Shown here piece after piece: positions 1 to 10,568 of a stretch of DNA of 64,000 bases; within the stretch, counting starts at the first letter, position 1, and every line of letters starts with the position of its first letter. This DNA is from Poa pratensis (Eukaryota; Streptophyta; Magnoliopsida; Poales; Poaceae). The notes beneath the pieces were generated by a model. It had not been told where the DNA came from, did no database searches, and saw nothing but the letters and a program-made list of their open reading frames with translations. The stretch covers positions 77,104,825-77,168,824 of the forward strand of contig CAMZMU010000027.1 in the NCBI GenBank assembly GCA_947311845.1. The letters are read 5' to 3'. Both the position numbers and the translations under genes were made by a program.

Positions 1-1
1 G

Positions 2-52
2 CCTGCCCACCTGTGGACCAAGCCGACCCTGGTCATCATCGACGACGACTAG
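2..52 (+). CDS. C-terminal tail of an unidentified protein, cut by the window edge
   Basis: An open frame runs from the window edge through 16 codons to a TAG at 50-52, ending in residues LVIIDDD. Acidic tails like this end many transposon-borne grass proteins, but too little is visible to name a family. The following DNA is GC-rich and then holds a short tandem repeat, which fits a 3' untranslated region. The frame could also be chance. Confidence 0.25.
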   Translation, partial: PAHLWTKPTLVIIDDD

Positions 53-549
53 GCGCGGCGCCGGCGACGACGACCCCGGCCTCCCCTTATATGTAATGGC
101 CCATATGGCCTCCCCAAAATGTAACGGCCCTAATGGCCTCCCCCTAATATAATGTAATGGCCCTTAGGCCCTAAAATTGTGTTCTTTGCATTTTGCCAAC
201 TCCGGCGCCGGCCCCGTGGTTAGGGTTATGGTCCGCCACCACCGCGCACTAGATCTGAGAGAGGGAGAGGGTAGTTGGTCGGGGGATGAGGTCACCTTGG
301 GTCGAGGGGTGATCTTGCTTGCTCGGGGATGATCTTGCTCGGGGACGGCCGGGGCGGGGACGGCAACGGCCGCCGGAGCCGTAGCAGGACGGGAGCAGGA
401 CGGGGACAGAGAAGAAGAGGGTGGCGACGGCCGGGGCGGTGGCAGCGCGGGGACGAAATCCGGCAGCCTGGCGGCGCAGGGGGCGGCGTCGTCTGGAGCC
501 CGGAGGCGGAGCGTCGATTTGCTAGACTTGGGCAAATTTTGGCCCGAGA
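53..549. other. GC-rich spacer with a short degenerate tandem repeat
   Basis: About 90-170 holds three imperfect copies of a roughly 30-base unit built around TGTAATGGCCC and ATGGCCTCC. From 180 to 540 the DNA is GC-rich with overlapping low-complexity frames on both strands (Pro/Arg/Ala-rich) and no recognisable domain. No gene is supported here. Confidence 0.4.
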
Positions 550-572
550 CACTCAAATTAGCACCAAAAAGG

Positions 573-727
573 CCTCTAGTACCGGCCGTGGCTCCACCCG
601 GTACTAGAGGGTCTCTAGTACCGGGCCGTGTTACCACCCGGTACTAGAGGTCCCTCAGGGCCCGAAAATTTGCGCCAAGCCCAGTGGACCTGTAGTACCG
701 GGTGGTCGCACGGCCCGGTACTAGAGG
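573..727. repeat. CACTA-1 left subterminal inverted repeats
   Basis: CCTCTAGTACCGG occurs at 573-585 and its reverse complement CCGGTACTAGAGG at 598-610, 638-650 and 715-727, with a degenerate forward copy near 613. They form head-to-head pairs, each able to fold into a short hairpin. Arrays of this kind are the transposase-binding subterminal regions of CACTA elements. Confidence 0.75.
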
Positions 728-1075
728 TTGATTTTTTAATTTTCTGGTTTCTTACTTTTTTTATATCTTTTGATTTACTTGTCTAAATTAAGTAAAAATT
801 GCTTTCATTTTCCTGTTTTCTGTTTTGGTTTAAAATGAAGTATCACATGCGCTTGGTTTTAAATTAAGTACTACATACGCTTAATTTAAAATCAATTCAA
901 AAATTTATAAATCAAGTACTACATGCGCAGTGGATCATTTCACATCACAAAGTTTGATGCTACATCAAAAATTTATAAATTAAGTACTACATTCCGCCAC
1001 CGCCATACGCTTGATTTCATTGACATGTCTGTCTTGTCCTCCATACTATAAATTATATAAAAGTTTAATAAATTA
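728..1075. other. AT-rich 3' flank of the CACTA-1 transposase
   Basis: There is no reading frame. The motif AAGTACTACAT recurs at about 867, 915 and 981, each time after an A/T-rich stretch, so part of the segment is a degenerate short tandem repeat. It lies just downstream of the minus-strand transposase stop and probably includes its 3' untranslated region. Confidence 0.4.
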
Positions 1076-4000
1076 TTACACATCATGAACAACATCCCTA
1101 TTTAGTCTTCGCTTTTTCTTTTTGTGAGACCCTTTCTTCTGATCGCTCCGTAACCATGGACAAGGGTCTGCATATAACTTGAGACTTGGGTCAGTGGTCA
1201 CTTTGAAGGGCGGAATTTCATGAAACTTGTCGTAATCTTCTGACATGTCTGTCTTGTCCTCCACTCCCACGATGGTTCTTTTCCCTGAAAGAACTATGTG
1301 GCGCTTTGGCTCATCGGCTGATGTATTCACTTCCTTATCTTTTCTTTTTTTTGGCTTGGTAGACATGTCCTTCACATAGAAAACCTGAGCCACATCCTTG
1401 GCTAGAACGAATGGTTCGTTGTCGTACGCAACATTCGTGAGATCCACTGTAGTCATTCCGTACAATGGGTCTTCCTTTACCCCGCCGCCTCTCAGGTTGA
1501 ACCATTTGCACCAGAACAAAGGGACCTTCAAAGAAGGTCCATAGTCAAGTTCCCATATCTGCTCTATGCAACCATAATATGTGACCGTGGCCTCATTCGT
1601 GCTCTTATCATCAAAGCGGACACCACTATTTTGGTTGGTGCTCTTTTTATCTTGGGCGTTCGTGTAAAATGTATTCCCGTTTATCTCATACCCTTGGAAA
1701 GTCCAAATAGTCGAAGATGGCCCCTTAGACAACAAGAACAGCTCATCTGAGACTGTGTTGTTGTTGTTCAGATGCGTTTCCAACCAACCGCCAAAATTCT
1801 CCATGTGTTCCTTTGCAATGGCGGAGTCATCCATCCCCGGGTTGTTAGAGCGTACAATATCCTTGTGCATCTGGATATACGGAGCCACCAAAGTGGAATT
1901 ATGCAGAACTGTGTAGTGTGCTTTTGTGAAAGAATACCCGTCCCTGCATATGTATGATTTCTTTCCTAGAGTGCCTTTCCACTTAGTCTCCCCTCATGTC
2001 GCGATTCAGGAAGACCAATCGACTTAATGCCGGGAATAAAGTCAACACAAAACTCAATGACCTCCTCTGTTCCATACCCTTTGGAGATGCTTCCTTCTGG
2101 CCTAGCACGGTTATGAACATACTTCTTCAACACTCCCATGAACCTCTCAAAGGGGAACATATTGTGTAGAAATACAGGACCCAGAATGTGAATCTCGTCG
2201 ACCAGGTGTACTAGGAGATGTGTCATAATAGTGAAGAAGGATGGTGGGAACACCAACTCAAAACTAACGAGACATTGAGCCACATCCTTCTGTAACCTTA
2301 ATAGAGTGGTTGGGCTGATTGACTTCTGCGAAATTGCATTGAGGAACGCACATAGCTGAACAATGGATACTCGAACATTTTCCGGTAGAAGCCCCCGCAA
2401 TGCAACCGGAAGCAGTTGAGTCATCAGCACGTGGCAGTCATGAGACTTTAGGTTCTGGAACTTTTTCTCTGCCATATTTATTATTCCCTTTATATTCGAC
2501 GAGAAGCCAGACGGGACCTTCATACTGCTCAGGACTTCAAAAAATATCTCCTTCTCTTCTTTGGTAAGAACGTAGCTAGCAGGACGTAGACGTCCTTTAT
2601 CCGTCCTCATTGGATGCAGGTTCTTTGGGTCTTTCAAAAGTTGCTGGTCCTCTCGTGCTTCCGGAGTATCTTTTGCCTTCCCATACACGCCCAAGAAGCC
2701 TAGCAGGTTCACGCAAACATTCTTCGTCACGTGCATCACGTCGATTGCAGAGCGGACCTTTAGGATTTTCCAATAGGGTAGTTCCCAAAATATAGACTTC
2801 TTCCACAGGGGAACGTGGTTGTTAGCGTCCTTCGGAACAGACTGTCCGCCAGGACCCTTTCCAAAGATTACATCTAAATCCTTGACCGCATCATATATAT
2901 CTTCACCACTTTGGAGGGGTGGCTTCGGCCGGTGATCTGCCTCACCTTTGAAATGCTGCTGCTTGCTTTTCTTTCTTAGGGGATGCTGAGTTGTAAGAAA
3001 TCGACGATGACCCGGGTACACATTCTTGTTACCTACATATATACTTTCAGTGCTATCTAAACAGTGTGTGCATGCATTGTATCCCTTGTTCGACTGTCCT
3101 GAAATGTTACTAAGAGCAGGCCAATCATTGATGGTTACAAACAACAACCCTCGTAGGTTAAATTCCGCTTGTTTGTACTCATCCCACACAGGTACCCCTT
3201 CATCACGCCACAACTGTAAAAGTTCATCAACTAATGGCCTCAGGTAGACATCAATGTTGTTACCGGGTTGCTTCGGGCCTTGGATGAGCACTGGCATCAT
3301 AATGAACTTCCGCTTCATGCACAACCAAGGAGGAAGGTTATAGATACATAGAGTCACAGGCCAGGTGCTATGACTGCTGCTCTGCTCCCCAAAAGGATTA
3401 AAGCCATCCGTGCTAAGACCAAACCTTAAGTTCCTTGGGTCACGTGCAAATTCCTTGTACTCTGTATCGATTTTTCTCCACTGCGACCCATCAGCCGGGT
3501 GTCTCAACATCTCGTCGCTCTTGCGGTCTTCTTTGTGCCATCGCAACAACTTGGCATGCTCTTTGTTTCTGAACAAACGTTTCAACCGTGGTATTATAGG
3601 AGCGTACCACATCACCTTGGCAGGAACCTTCTTCCTGGCGGGCAGGCCCTCAACATCGCCAGGGTCATCTGCTCTGATCTTATACCGCAATGCACCGCAT
3701 ACCGGGCATTCATTCAAATTCTCATACTTCTCACCGCGGTAGAGGATGCAGTCATTAATGCATGCATGTATCTTCTGCACATCTAATCCTAGAGGGCAGA
3801 TAATCTTCTTTGCTTCATACGCACTCTCGGGCAATTCGTTACCAGCCGGCAGCTTGTCCTTCACTATTTTCAGTAAACTCCCAAATCCCTTGTCAGATAA
3901 ACCATTCGCTGCCTTCCATTGCAATAATTCCAGTGTGGTACCGAGCTTTGTGTTGCCATCTTCGCAAGTTGGGTACAACTTTGTTTTGTGATCCTCTAAC

Positions 4001-4489
4001 ATGCGCTCCAACTTCAACTTCTCAAGTGTAGTTTCTGCTAGGGTATGTGCATCAACGATGACCCCACGTAAATCATCATGTATGATGGGATCATCTGGTA
4101 CCTCTTCATCATCAGCTTCCCCTGTTGGGTTACCAACGTATTCAGGGTACATGTAGTTGTCATCGTTCTCTTCTTCTTCGTTCTTCCATCATAACCCCTT
4201 TTTCTCCGTGCTTGGTCCAACAATTATAGCCGGGCATGAAACCAGAAGTTATCAGGTGGAGGTGAATTCTGTCTGTGTTAGGTAATCCTTCTCATTCCGA
4301 CATTTTGCATGGACAACACATAAAACCATTCGGCCCCTTGTTATCCTTAGCCACATTGAGAAAAGATTGCACGCCATCCATGTACTCTTTAGAGCGTCGG
4401 TCAGCGTACATCCATGGATGACTCATCTGCAAATCACCGCTAAAACCCATTACGATAAACCAACATAATAGGAAACATACCATATTCAT
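1076..4489 (-). pseudogene. TNP2-type CACTA transposase, frameshifted
   Basis: This is a CACTA transposase, the enzyme that would excise and reinsert the element. The main open frame (4152 to 1966, 728 codons) carries the cysteine pattern HACINDC...CPVCG, the STDGFNPFG block, the SAIDVMHVTKNV block and the SHDCHVLMTQ block of the Tnp2 and DUF4218-like regions. The frame 1891-1076 holds the C-terminal DUF4216-like part (NGNTFYTNAQDKK...NSGVRF). The two are the same protein: the first stops right after RLSGK because one G is missing near 1970, and the second resumes in the next frame. The N-terminal transposase-associated domain is at 4489-4292 (SHPWMYADRRSKEYMDG...CCPCK) and is split from the main frame by further shifts around 4290 and 4180. 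It cannot make a functional enzyme as read. Confidence 0.85.
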
Positions 4490-4585
4490 TAATACAAGTT
4501 CATCACATTAAAACCAAAGTATAGTAGTGACCAAATGTAATACATAGTTCTCATAAAACATAAATTAATTGAAACTAGAATACAA

Positions 4586-5231
4586 CTATCTAAAGAATTT
4601 AAATCCAACAACAAATGCGATCAGAATCGCAACTAAGGTAACTATTGAACCAACAGCATAATGATACCAAGCCTCTTGACTAATGACATATTTTCTAATT
4701 TTTAAGCTTCAAGCGCATTGCATCCATCTTCATCTCGTGCAGCGACGACGTCGGTAAGCTCGACCCCGTGAGCATCAACGATGTCGGCAATCTTCAAGTC
4801 CAATACCATCTTCTCTTCTAGGCATTGGAGACGAAGATCTTCACTTATCTTCAATTTTGCTTTCAAATCGTTGTTTTCTTTTTTAAAAACTCTACAATAG
4901 GGTCGGCTGGAATTTCCGGTTCAACTACCTCCTAAATAAAAATATATCTATGTCAATTTGGTCGGCATGATTGTTATAAACACGAAACAAAATAAATAGT
5001 GATAAAAATATACCACATCCGAATCATAGACCGGACGAGGGCCGACGGGGACGGATATCAAAACCATGACACTATACATATAAAAAACATAAGAAAATTA
5101 TAAAAAATAATTATGCATTCAAATCATACAAGTAATTTTTAAAATAAAAGATAAAAAAGAGGCTCACCGAGGTGGTGCCGGTCACGGGATGGCGGGGGCT
5201 ATCGACGGCGGTGAGGACCGAGACGACACTA
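4586..5231 (-). pseudogene. Small CACTA-associated coiled-coil/membrane protein
   Basis: Upstream of the transposase, in the same orientation, three exon-like blocks can be read. An exon at about 5231-5167 is followed by a GTGAGC donor. A second block near 5056-5014 reads MVLISVPVGPRPVYDSDV and ends at a GTATAT donor. The last exon starts near 4932 after a TTTAG acceptor. It encodes a charged helical stretch (IADIVDAHGVELTDV) and then a block ending in AWYHYAVGSIVTLVAILIAF with FKFFR before the stop at 4588-4586. That last block looks like one transmembrane helix. Small proteins with this ending are often found beside TNP2 in grass CACTA elements; their role is unknown. Two internal indels (a run of A near 4893 and the GCTTGAAGCTTAA region near 4706) break the frame. 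Confidence 0.55.
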
Positions 5232-5499
5232 AAATCCACAAATAATAAATTAATTTGAGCTCAAAAACATAAAAAAATGAACTACTAGCTTAGGCATTTC
5301 ATCAAACACCTAGGTAGCACTATAAAAATGAAATGAGCTAAACTTGTATGGAAATGGCTAAAATTCGGCCGCCGGGTGAAAGGATCAAGTGTTGCTAACC
5401 CTTGGAGAGATGGGTGCCGTCTATCTTGACAAATCTTGGAAAAAAATGGGGCTACACTTGAGCTTGAGAGAGGAAACAATGGAGATGAGCTTGAGAGTT

Positions 5500-5577
5500 C
5501 AAAAATGGTGGCTGGCCCGGGGTGGGAGATGATATAGCGGGACCTCTAGTCCCGGTTTGTACCACGGCCCGAGGTAG
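5500..5577. repeat. CACTA-1 right subterminal remnant
   Basis: The segment contains GGGACCTCTAGTCCCGG and a facing CACGGCCCGAGGT, diverged copies of the hairpin-forming pairs at the left edge. The array stops abruptly where reverse-transcriptase coding sequence begins, so the terminal part is missing. Confidence 0.6.
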
Positions 5578-6040
5578 GAATTTTCTGAAAAAGGAAATTT
5601 CGGACGCTCTGTTCCAAATTGGACCATTAAAGGCACCTGGCCCGGATAGATTTCCAGCGAGGTTTTTTCAGCGAAATTGGGGTATCTTAAAAGGAAAAGT
5701 CATTGGTGCAGTTCAGGAATTTTTTAGAACAAGTATTATGCCAGAAGGAGCCAACACTACCTCTATTGTTTTAATTCCTAAGGTGACTTATCCTTGCAAA
5801 TTATCTGAATATCGCCCCATTAGCCTTTGTAATGTTGTTTACAAAGTAGTTTCTAAATGCTTGGTGAATAGACTAAGACCCTTGCTTGATGATATTATAT
5901 CTCCGTCCTAGAGCGCGTTTGTCCCTGGGAGGATGATAACTGATAATGCTTTGTTGGCTTTTGAGTGTATCCATCATATCAAGCAAGAAAAGGATCGAAC
6001 AAAAAGTTTATGTGCCTATAAGCTTGATCTATCCAAGGCA
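5578..6040 (+). pseudogene. LINE reverse transcriptase, N-terminal (finger) part
   Basis: The frame shows the RT motifs LKAPGPDRFPARFFQ, IVLIPKV and YRPISLCNVVYKVVSK, then after a stop FVPGRMITDNALLAFE and YKLDLSKA, the block that contains the first catalytic Asp. The stop is a TAG at 5909-5911 where the family has Gln (CAG), a C-to-T change. The frame is cut after LDLSKA by CACTA-2 and continues as YDRADW at 14428. Confidence 0.88.
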
Positions 6041-6075
6041 CACTACTAGGAAAAGGGTTATAGGAGATTTGGCAT

Positions 6076-6350
6076 TCTGTGGCGCACCCTTAATTGGTGC
6101 GCCACAAAATTATTTCTGTGGCGCATGGATGCTGGTGCGCCACAGAAGTTTTGGACTTTCTGTGGCGCATCTTTAACCCATGCGCCACAGAAAGTTGGTT
6201 TTCTGTGGCGCATGCCCACCCATGCGCCACAGAAAGTCAGACTTCTGTGGCGCATGGGTACCCATGCGCCACAGAAATCTTGTGGGTCCCACGTGCAATC
6301 ATTGGGCCTAGGTCCATCTGGGGAAATTCTGTGGCGCACCGTGGATGGAT
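6076..6350. repeat. CACTA-2 left subterminal array (TTCTGTGGCGCAC)
   Basis: TTCTGTGGCGCAC or TTCTGTGGCGCAT alternates with its reverse complement (GTGCGCCACAGAA type) about ten times in 270 bases. The pairs are separated by short spacers such as CTTAATTG, so each can fold as a hairpin. This is the presumed transposase-binding array. Confidence 0.9.
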
Positions 6351-6733
6351 ATGTGTATGCATGTTTTGTGTGGCCGGCGATGTGTATGGATGTTTGTTAA
6401 AGGCATGAAAAACTTGTCGGCGGGCGGTTTGCACGACGATCGATGTTTATACATGAAGCTTATGTGTGTTGCGTATGTTGTTGCCTTTTGTTGTTGCGTT
6501 GCGCCGACGTGGTGCATGGATGTTTGCCGAAATGTTCGATTCATTTCCATTTCGGTAAATTTTTGCACCACATATGTCCTACTTTTAGGGGAAGTCATGC
6601 CGAATTTTTTCGTCGAACATTTCCGACTTTTCGACTTCCTGCATGAGAAGCTTGTATGTGTGTGTGTGTGCATGTTGCGGTTAATTAATTCTAATTAATA
6701 ACACATACTCTATATGTATTCCGCGTAGGCAAC

Positions 6734-8516
6734 CATGGTCATCAAGATGAGCTCCAGTCGAATCAACAACTACAAGGAAGAAGCGAAGGCGGAAATGATT
6801 CGGTGCAACGGGCGCCAGATATGATGTCCGTGTAGAAGTTACAAATTTGTGAGATGGATCGACCCTGATTCCGGACAATTGGAGGAACACCTGCTCAGGC
6901 GCGGTTTCATGGAAGGCTTCAACCAAGCGCCGACATCAAATGTTGCGCCTGAAGACGAGGGCGGGCAAGATGATCATGACGAAGGAGATGCCGACGGCCA
7001 TGGTCATGATGGTGGTGGAGAAGACGCAAACACGCCGCAGAGCTCGCTAATGTCGGCCTTCATGGAGTCTCATGTTCAAGAACTGCTCCTCAAGAACGCG
7101 AGCACCATTAGAGAGAAAGCTAAGCTGGTGCAAATGGAGATAGACGGGAAGACTCCGTTGTATCCTGGGTGCCGGCCACAGGATACGCGCTTGCAAGTAA
7201 CGCTTGATGCTCTGGAGATGAAGTCGGGAAGCAAATGGACCGACGCGAGCTTCAACAAGAACATGCAATTCTTCCACGAGCGTCTTCCCGAGGGGAACAC
7301 ATTGCCAACTAGTATCGAGGAGGCCAAGAAAGTCGTGTACCCTCTTGACCTACCGCACGTTAAATACCACGCCTGCATCAATGATTGTGCAATTTATCGG
7401 GGCGAGTATGAGGACAGAACCACATGTCCGCTGTGCGGCCAAGGACGGTACAAGAGCCGTGGGAAGAAAGTTCCTCAAAAAGTGGTATGGTACTTTCCTA
7501 TCACTCCCCGTCTGCAGTGGTACTTCGTGGACCCTAAGGAAGCAAAGCTCATACAATGGCACACGGAAAGGGAGAAGCCCGAAGAAGATCCGGAGAGGGG
7601 CAGGATCCTTACACACCCTTCAGACGCTAGCCAGTGGCAAGAGTTGGACGCCGTCACCAATTTCGGAGGCGACGCAAGGAACGTCAGGCTCGGTATGAGC
7701 ACCGATGGACTCAATCCGTTCGGCAACCAGAGTAGCACGCATAGCACCTGGCCCGTGTTTGTATGGACTTACAACCTTCCCCTGTGGTTGTGCACGAAGC
7801 AAAGGTATATACACATGAGTATTCTCATTCAGGGGCCGAAACAAGTAGGTGTCCACATACATACATATCTCGCGCTATTGGAAGAGGAGTTAGCCACGTT
7901 GTGGGCGACGCCAGCCCGTACGTGGGATGCCTACACTGGAGATTATTTCCCCATGAGAGCCGCGTTGCTCACGACAGTGCAGGACTATCCTCGTTGCTCA
8001 TATGTATCGGCCCAGGTAGGCCACGGATTCTGCGCATGTGTCAGGTGCATGGATAAGACCCCGCATCTCGAGCTCCCAAGGAAGACCGGGTCTTCGAAAA
8101 CCGTTTACCCAGGGGCTCGAAGGTGGCTTCGCATGGATCACCCGTGGAGGAAACGCGGTGACCTGTTCAATGGTAAGGACGAGCTCGAAGGACCCCCGAT
8201 CCCGAGGAGCGGCACAGAAATCGACGAGCTGTTGAAGAATTGGAAAGAGTGCCCTGCGCCGGGAAAGAAACGACCGAAGGTAGATCCGCTGCTGGGTGTA
8301 TGGAAAGCGAGGGCTGTTTTCCATGACTTGCCCTACTGGAAGGTCCTCAAGATGCCGCATAGTCTCGATATGATGCACATTACGAAGAATGTCACTGAGA
8401 GTCTGCTTGGCACTCTTTCCAACATGCCGGAAAAGACCAAGGTTGGGACGAAAGCAAGATACGATCTGAAATGGCTTGGTGTCAGGAAAGATCTTCAGGC
8501 TCCCAATAGCGATGAC

Positions 8517-8561
<45 letters not shown>

Positions 8562-10084
8562 CAGACGAAAGGGACTCAAGGTCGCCGCAAAAGGGTAAAG
8601 AAGAACAATGTGGTGCTTCCCGCTACGTGCTTCACTATGAGTCCGGAGGAGCTCGAGCAATTCTACATGTGTCTCCTATGAGTCAAATTTCCTCATGGTT
8701 ATGCGGGGCAGATAAGCAGATATATGGACGGAACAAAGAAGAGGTTTAGCGGGATGAAGTCTCACGACTGTCACATGCTGTTGACGCAGATACTTCCCGT
8801 TGCGATTCGAGGGATAATGGAGGAGCACGTCCGTGATACGCTGCTTGCCCTTTGCAACTTTTTCGACGTCATCAACAGGAAGTCGATCGGCGTGAAGCAG
8901 CTCGATAGGCTAGAGGAAGAGATCGTGCTGATACTATGCGAGCTCGAGATTTACTTCCCTCCAGCATTCTTTGATATCTGCGTGCATCTCCTTCTCCATG
9001 TCATTGATGATATCAGGCAGCTCGGGCCAACGTTCATGCACTACATGATGTCGTTCGAAAGGATGAACGGTGTCATGAAAGGATACGTCCGCAACAGGTC
9101 CCATCCAGACGCAAGCATGGCCAAGGGCTTTCTAACCTACGAGTGCATCTCCTTCTACCAGAATTATCTAAGCACCGAGAACCAGGATGTTGGTCTGCCC
9201 ACGAGGAAACACTTCGGCAGGCTCAATGGATATGGTCACTGAGAGGGCACCAGGTCAACCTTTGTCAGCATGCAGGGTCAAAAGGATGACTTCGACAGGG
9301 CTCACCGGGTCGCGCTACAACACTTACAATTGATCGAAACTTGGGTGGAAGAGCACAAATGCTTACTCGAGCAGCATTACATCAAACTGGGCCGGCCGAG
9401 GAAGAAGAGAGACGTAACCAGAGTGCACAACTCCAGCTTAACGCGTTGGTTCAAGCAAAAGCAACTAGAGCTAGCAAAGAACAAAGCACCATCTACGAAA
9501 GATGAAAGACTCATATTCTCCTTATCACGGGGTCCCTCGCACAACGTAAAGACCTATCAGGCGTACGACATCAACGGCTACAGATTCTACACCGAGGAAA
9601 TGGACAACAAGTCGGAATGTCAAAACTCAGGAGTAACTATGCTATCATACGGCGATGAGGAGGCTACTGTCAAGGAAAGATACTTCGGAAGGATTGAGGA
9701 CATATGGGAGCTCAACTACTGTGGAGAGTTGGTGCCAATGTTCCGTGTAAGATGGACCGAGGACGGCATCAAAGAAGGCCGGTATTTCACCACCATGGTA
9801 ATACCCGATGCCAAATCGAAGAACGCCTCCGCAAAAATGAGCCATGGGTACTCGCTAGCCAAGTTGAGCAATACTTCTTCATTACCGACCCGTCAAAGCC
9901 TAGCCGTGTTGTCGTGAGGAGGGGCAAGAGGAGCATCATCGGAATGGAAGGAGGCGCCACCGAGCAAGACTTGGACAACGAGCCAAAGATCGAAGAGGAA
10001 TTCGACAAGTTCTTTGACATGCCTACTACTAGTACACAAAGAAGGAAGACCTCCCTACCTACCAAAGGTTGTCCGTTCACGTGA
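6734..10084 (+). pseudogene. TNP2-type CACTA transposase with nonsense and frameshift mutations
   Basis: One collinear transposase can be followed through the whole stretch. After an N-terminal remnant (ATG at 6734, shifting near 6825) the frame gives RWIDPDSGQLEEHLLRRGF, HACINDCAIYR...CPLCG, STDGLNPFG, HSLDMMHITKNV and SHDCHMLLTQ. TGA at 8679-8681 replaces the Gly that precedes VKFPHGYAG. TGA at 9240-9242 lies in the GYGH block, where the relatives have Arg, consistent with CGA to TGA decay at a CpG. After 9243 the same frame continues through the DUF4216-like region (NGYRFYTEEMDNKS...NSGVTM). Loss of one A in the A-run near 9834 shifts the end into the frame that stops at 10084. A 17-residue Asp run is encoded at 8511-8561. 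Confidence 0.9.
8511..8561 (+). repeat. GAT trinucleotide microsatellite coding poly-Asp
   Basis: Seventeen consecutive GAT/GAC codons lie inside the transposase, between the KDLQAPNS and QTKGTQGRRK segments. This is an ordinary trinucleotide expansion. Its minus-strand shadow encodes poly-Ile and is not a gene. Confidence 0.95.
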
Positions 10085-10365
10085 AGAAATCTCAAGGTCA
10101 CCGGCCTAAAGTTTTCAACCGCGAAGAAGGGAAAGAAGAGAATCTAGCTCGCGGAACCGAGACGAAGAAGAGACTTTTTGGTGTATTTAATTTGTGTGTG
10201 TGAGAGATAATGCGATGCAAGCATATATATGTATGAGACATTGTGTGTGAGACAATGCAAGACCATATATATGTATTCAATGAATTCAATATGTACCAAA
10301 GACATTAATTATGTGTAGTTTTTGAACCAAATTTAACCAAAAATATTTGAAAAGAAAAAAAGTGA

Positions 10366-10432
10366 GCAGCCAGGATTCGAACCTGGCTTGCCAGGTTAAT
10401 TGAAGTGGTTGGAACCACTGGGCTGTGGTGTG
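10366..10432 (-). other. tRNA-like relic (A and B boxes) inside CACTA-2
   Basis: On the minus strand 10383-10373 reads GGTTCGAATCC, an exact pol III B box within a paired CCAGG/CCTGG T-arm. 10425-10415 reads CAGCCCAGTGG, one base from an A box. They are about 31 bases apart, as in a tRNA. The acceptor arms (10432-10426 against the bases after the T-arm) do not pair, and no clean anticodon arm is seen, so it is not a working tRNA gene. It could be a tRNA-derived relic or captured pol III promoter. Confidence 0.5.
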
Positions 10433-10480
10433 TGTTTGTGTTATGACACAGCAGCACAGCCTTTTACTTTATAGGGCCAG

Positions 10481-10568
10481 ATATTTCTGTGACGCACCCC
10501 TGGAGGGATCTGTCACAGAATCCTGGGAATTCTGTGGCGCATCCCTCCAGGGGTGCGTCACAGAAATA
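10481..10568. repeat. Internal CACTA-2 array of terminal-type motifs
   Basis: Four motif copies (TTCTGTGACGCAC, TCTGTCACAGAA, TTCTGTGGCGCAT and GTGCGTCACAGAA) with the facing spacers CCCTGGAGGGA and TCCCTCCAGGG form inverted pairs like those at the element's ends. They lie in the middle of the element, just upstream of the second gene. Normal CACTA elements carry such arrays only at their termini. Confidence 0.8.

Larger units (their letters stand above)
550..5577 (-). mobile_element. CACTA-1: CACTA (En/Spm) DNA transposon, minus strand, ends degraded
   Basis: The element is defined by a TNP2-type transposase on the minus strand, a second small gene upstream of it, and subterminal repeats of the CCTCTAGTACCGG type at both edges. 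No clean CACTA terminus can be read. The left end may start at the CACT near 550-553, but the spacing to the first repeat is unusual. The right side runs directly into LINE coding sequence near 5577 without a TAGTG end. No target duplication is visible. It is therefore an old, broken copy. The boundaries are approximate to tens of bases. Confidence 0.75.

Noticed and set aside
7998..8660. Minus-strand 220-codon ORF with a poly-Ile run
   Set aside because: It is the antisense shadow of the transposase and its GAT microsatellite.
10366..10432. Functional tRNA gene
   Set aside because: A and B boxes are present, but the acceptor stems do not pair and no anticodon arm is clear.
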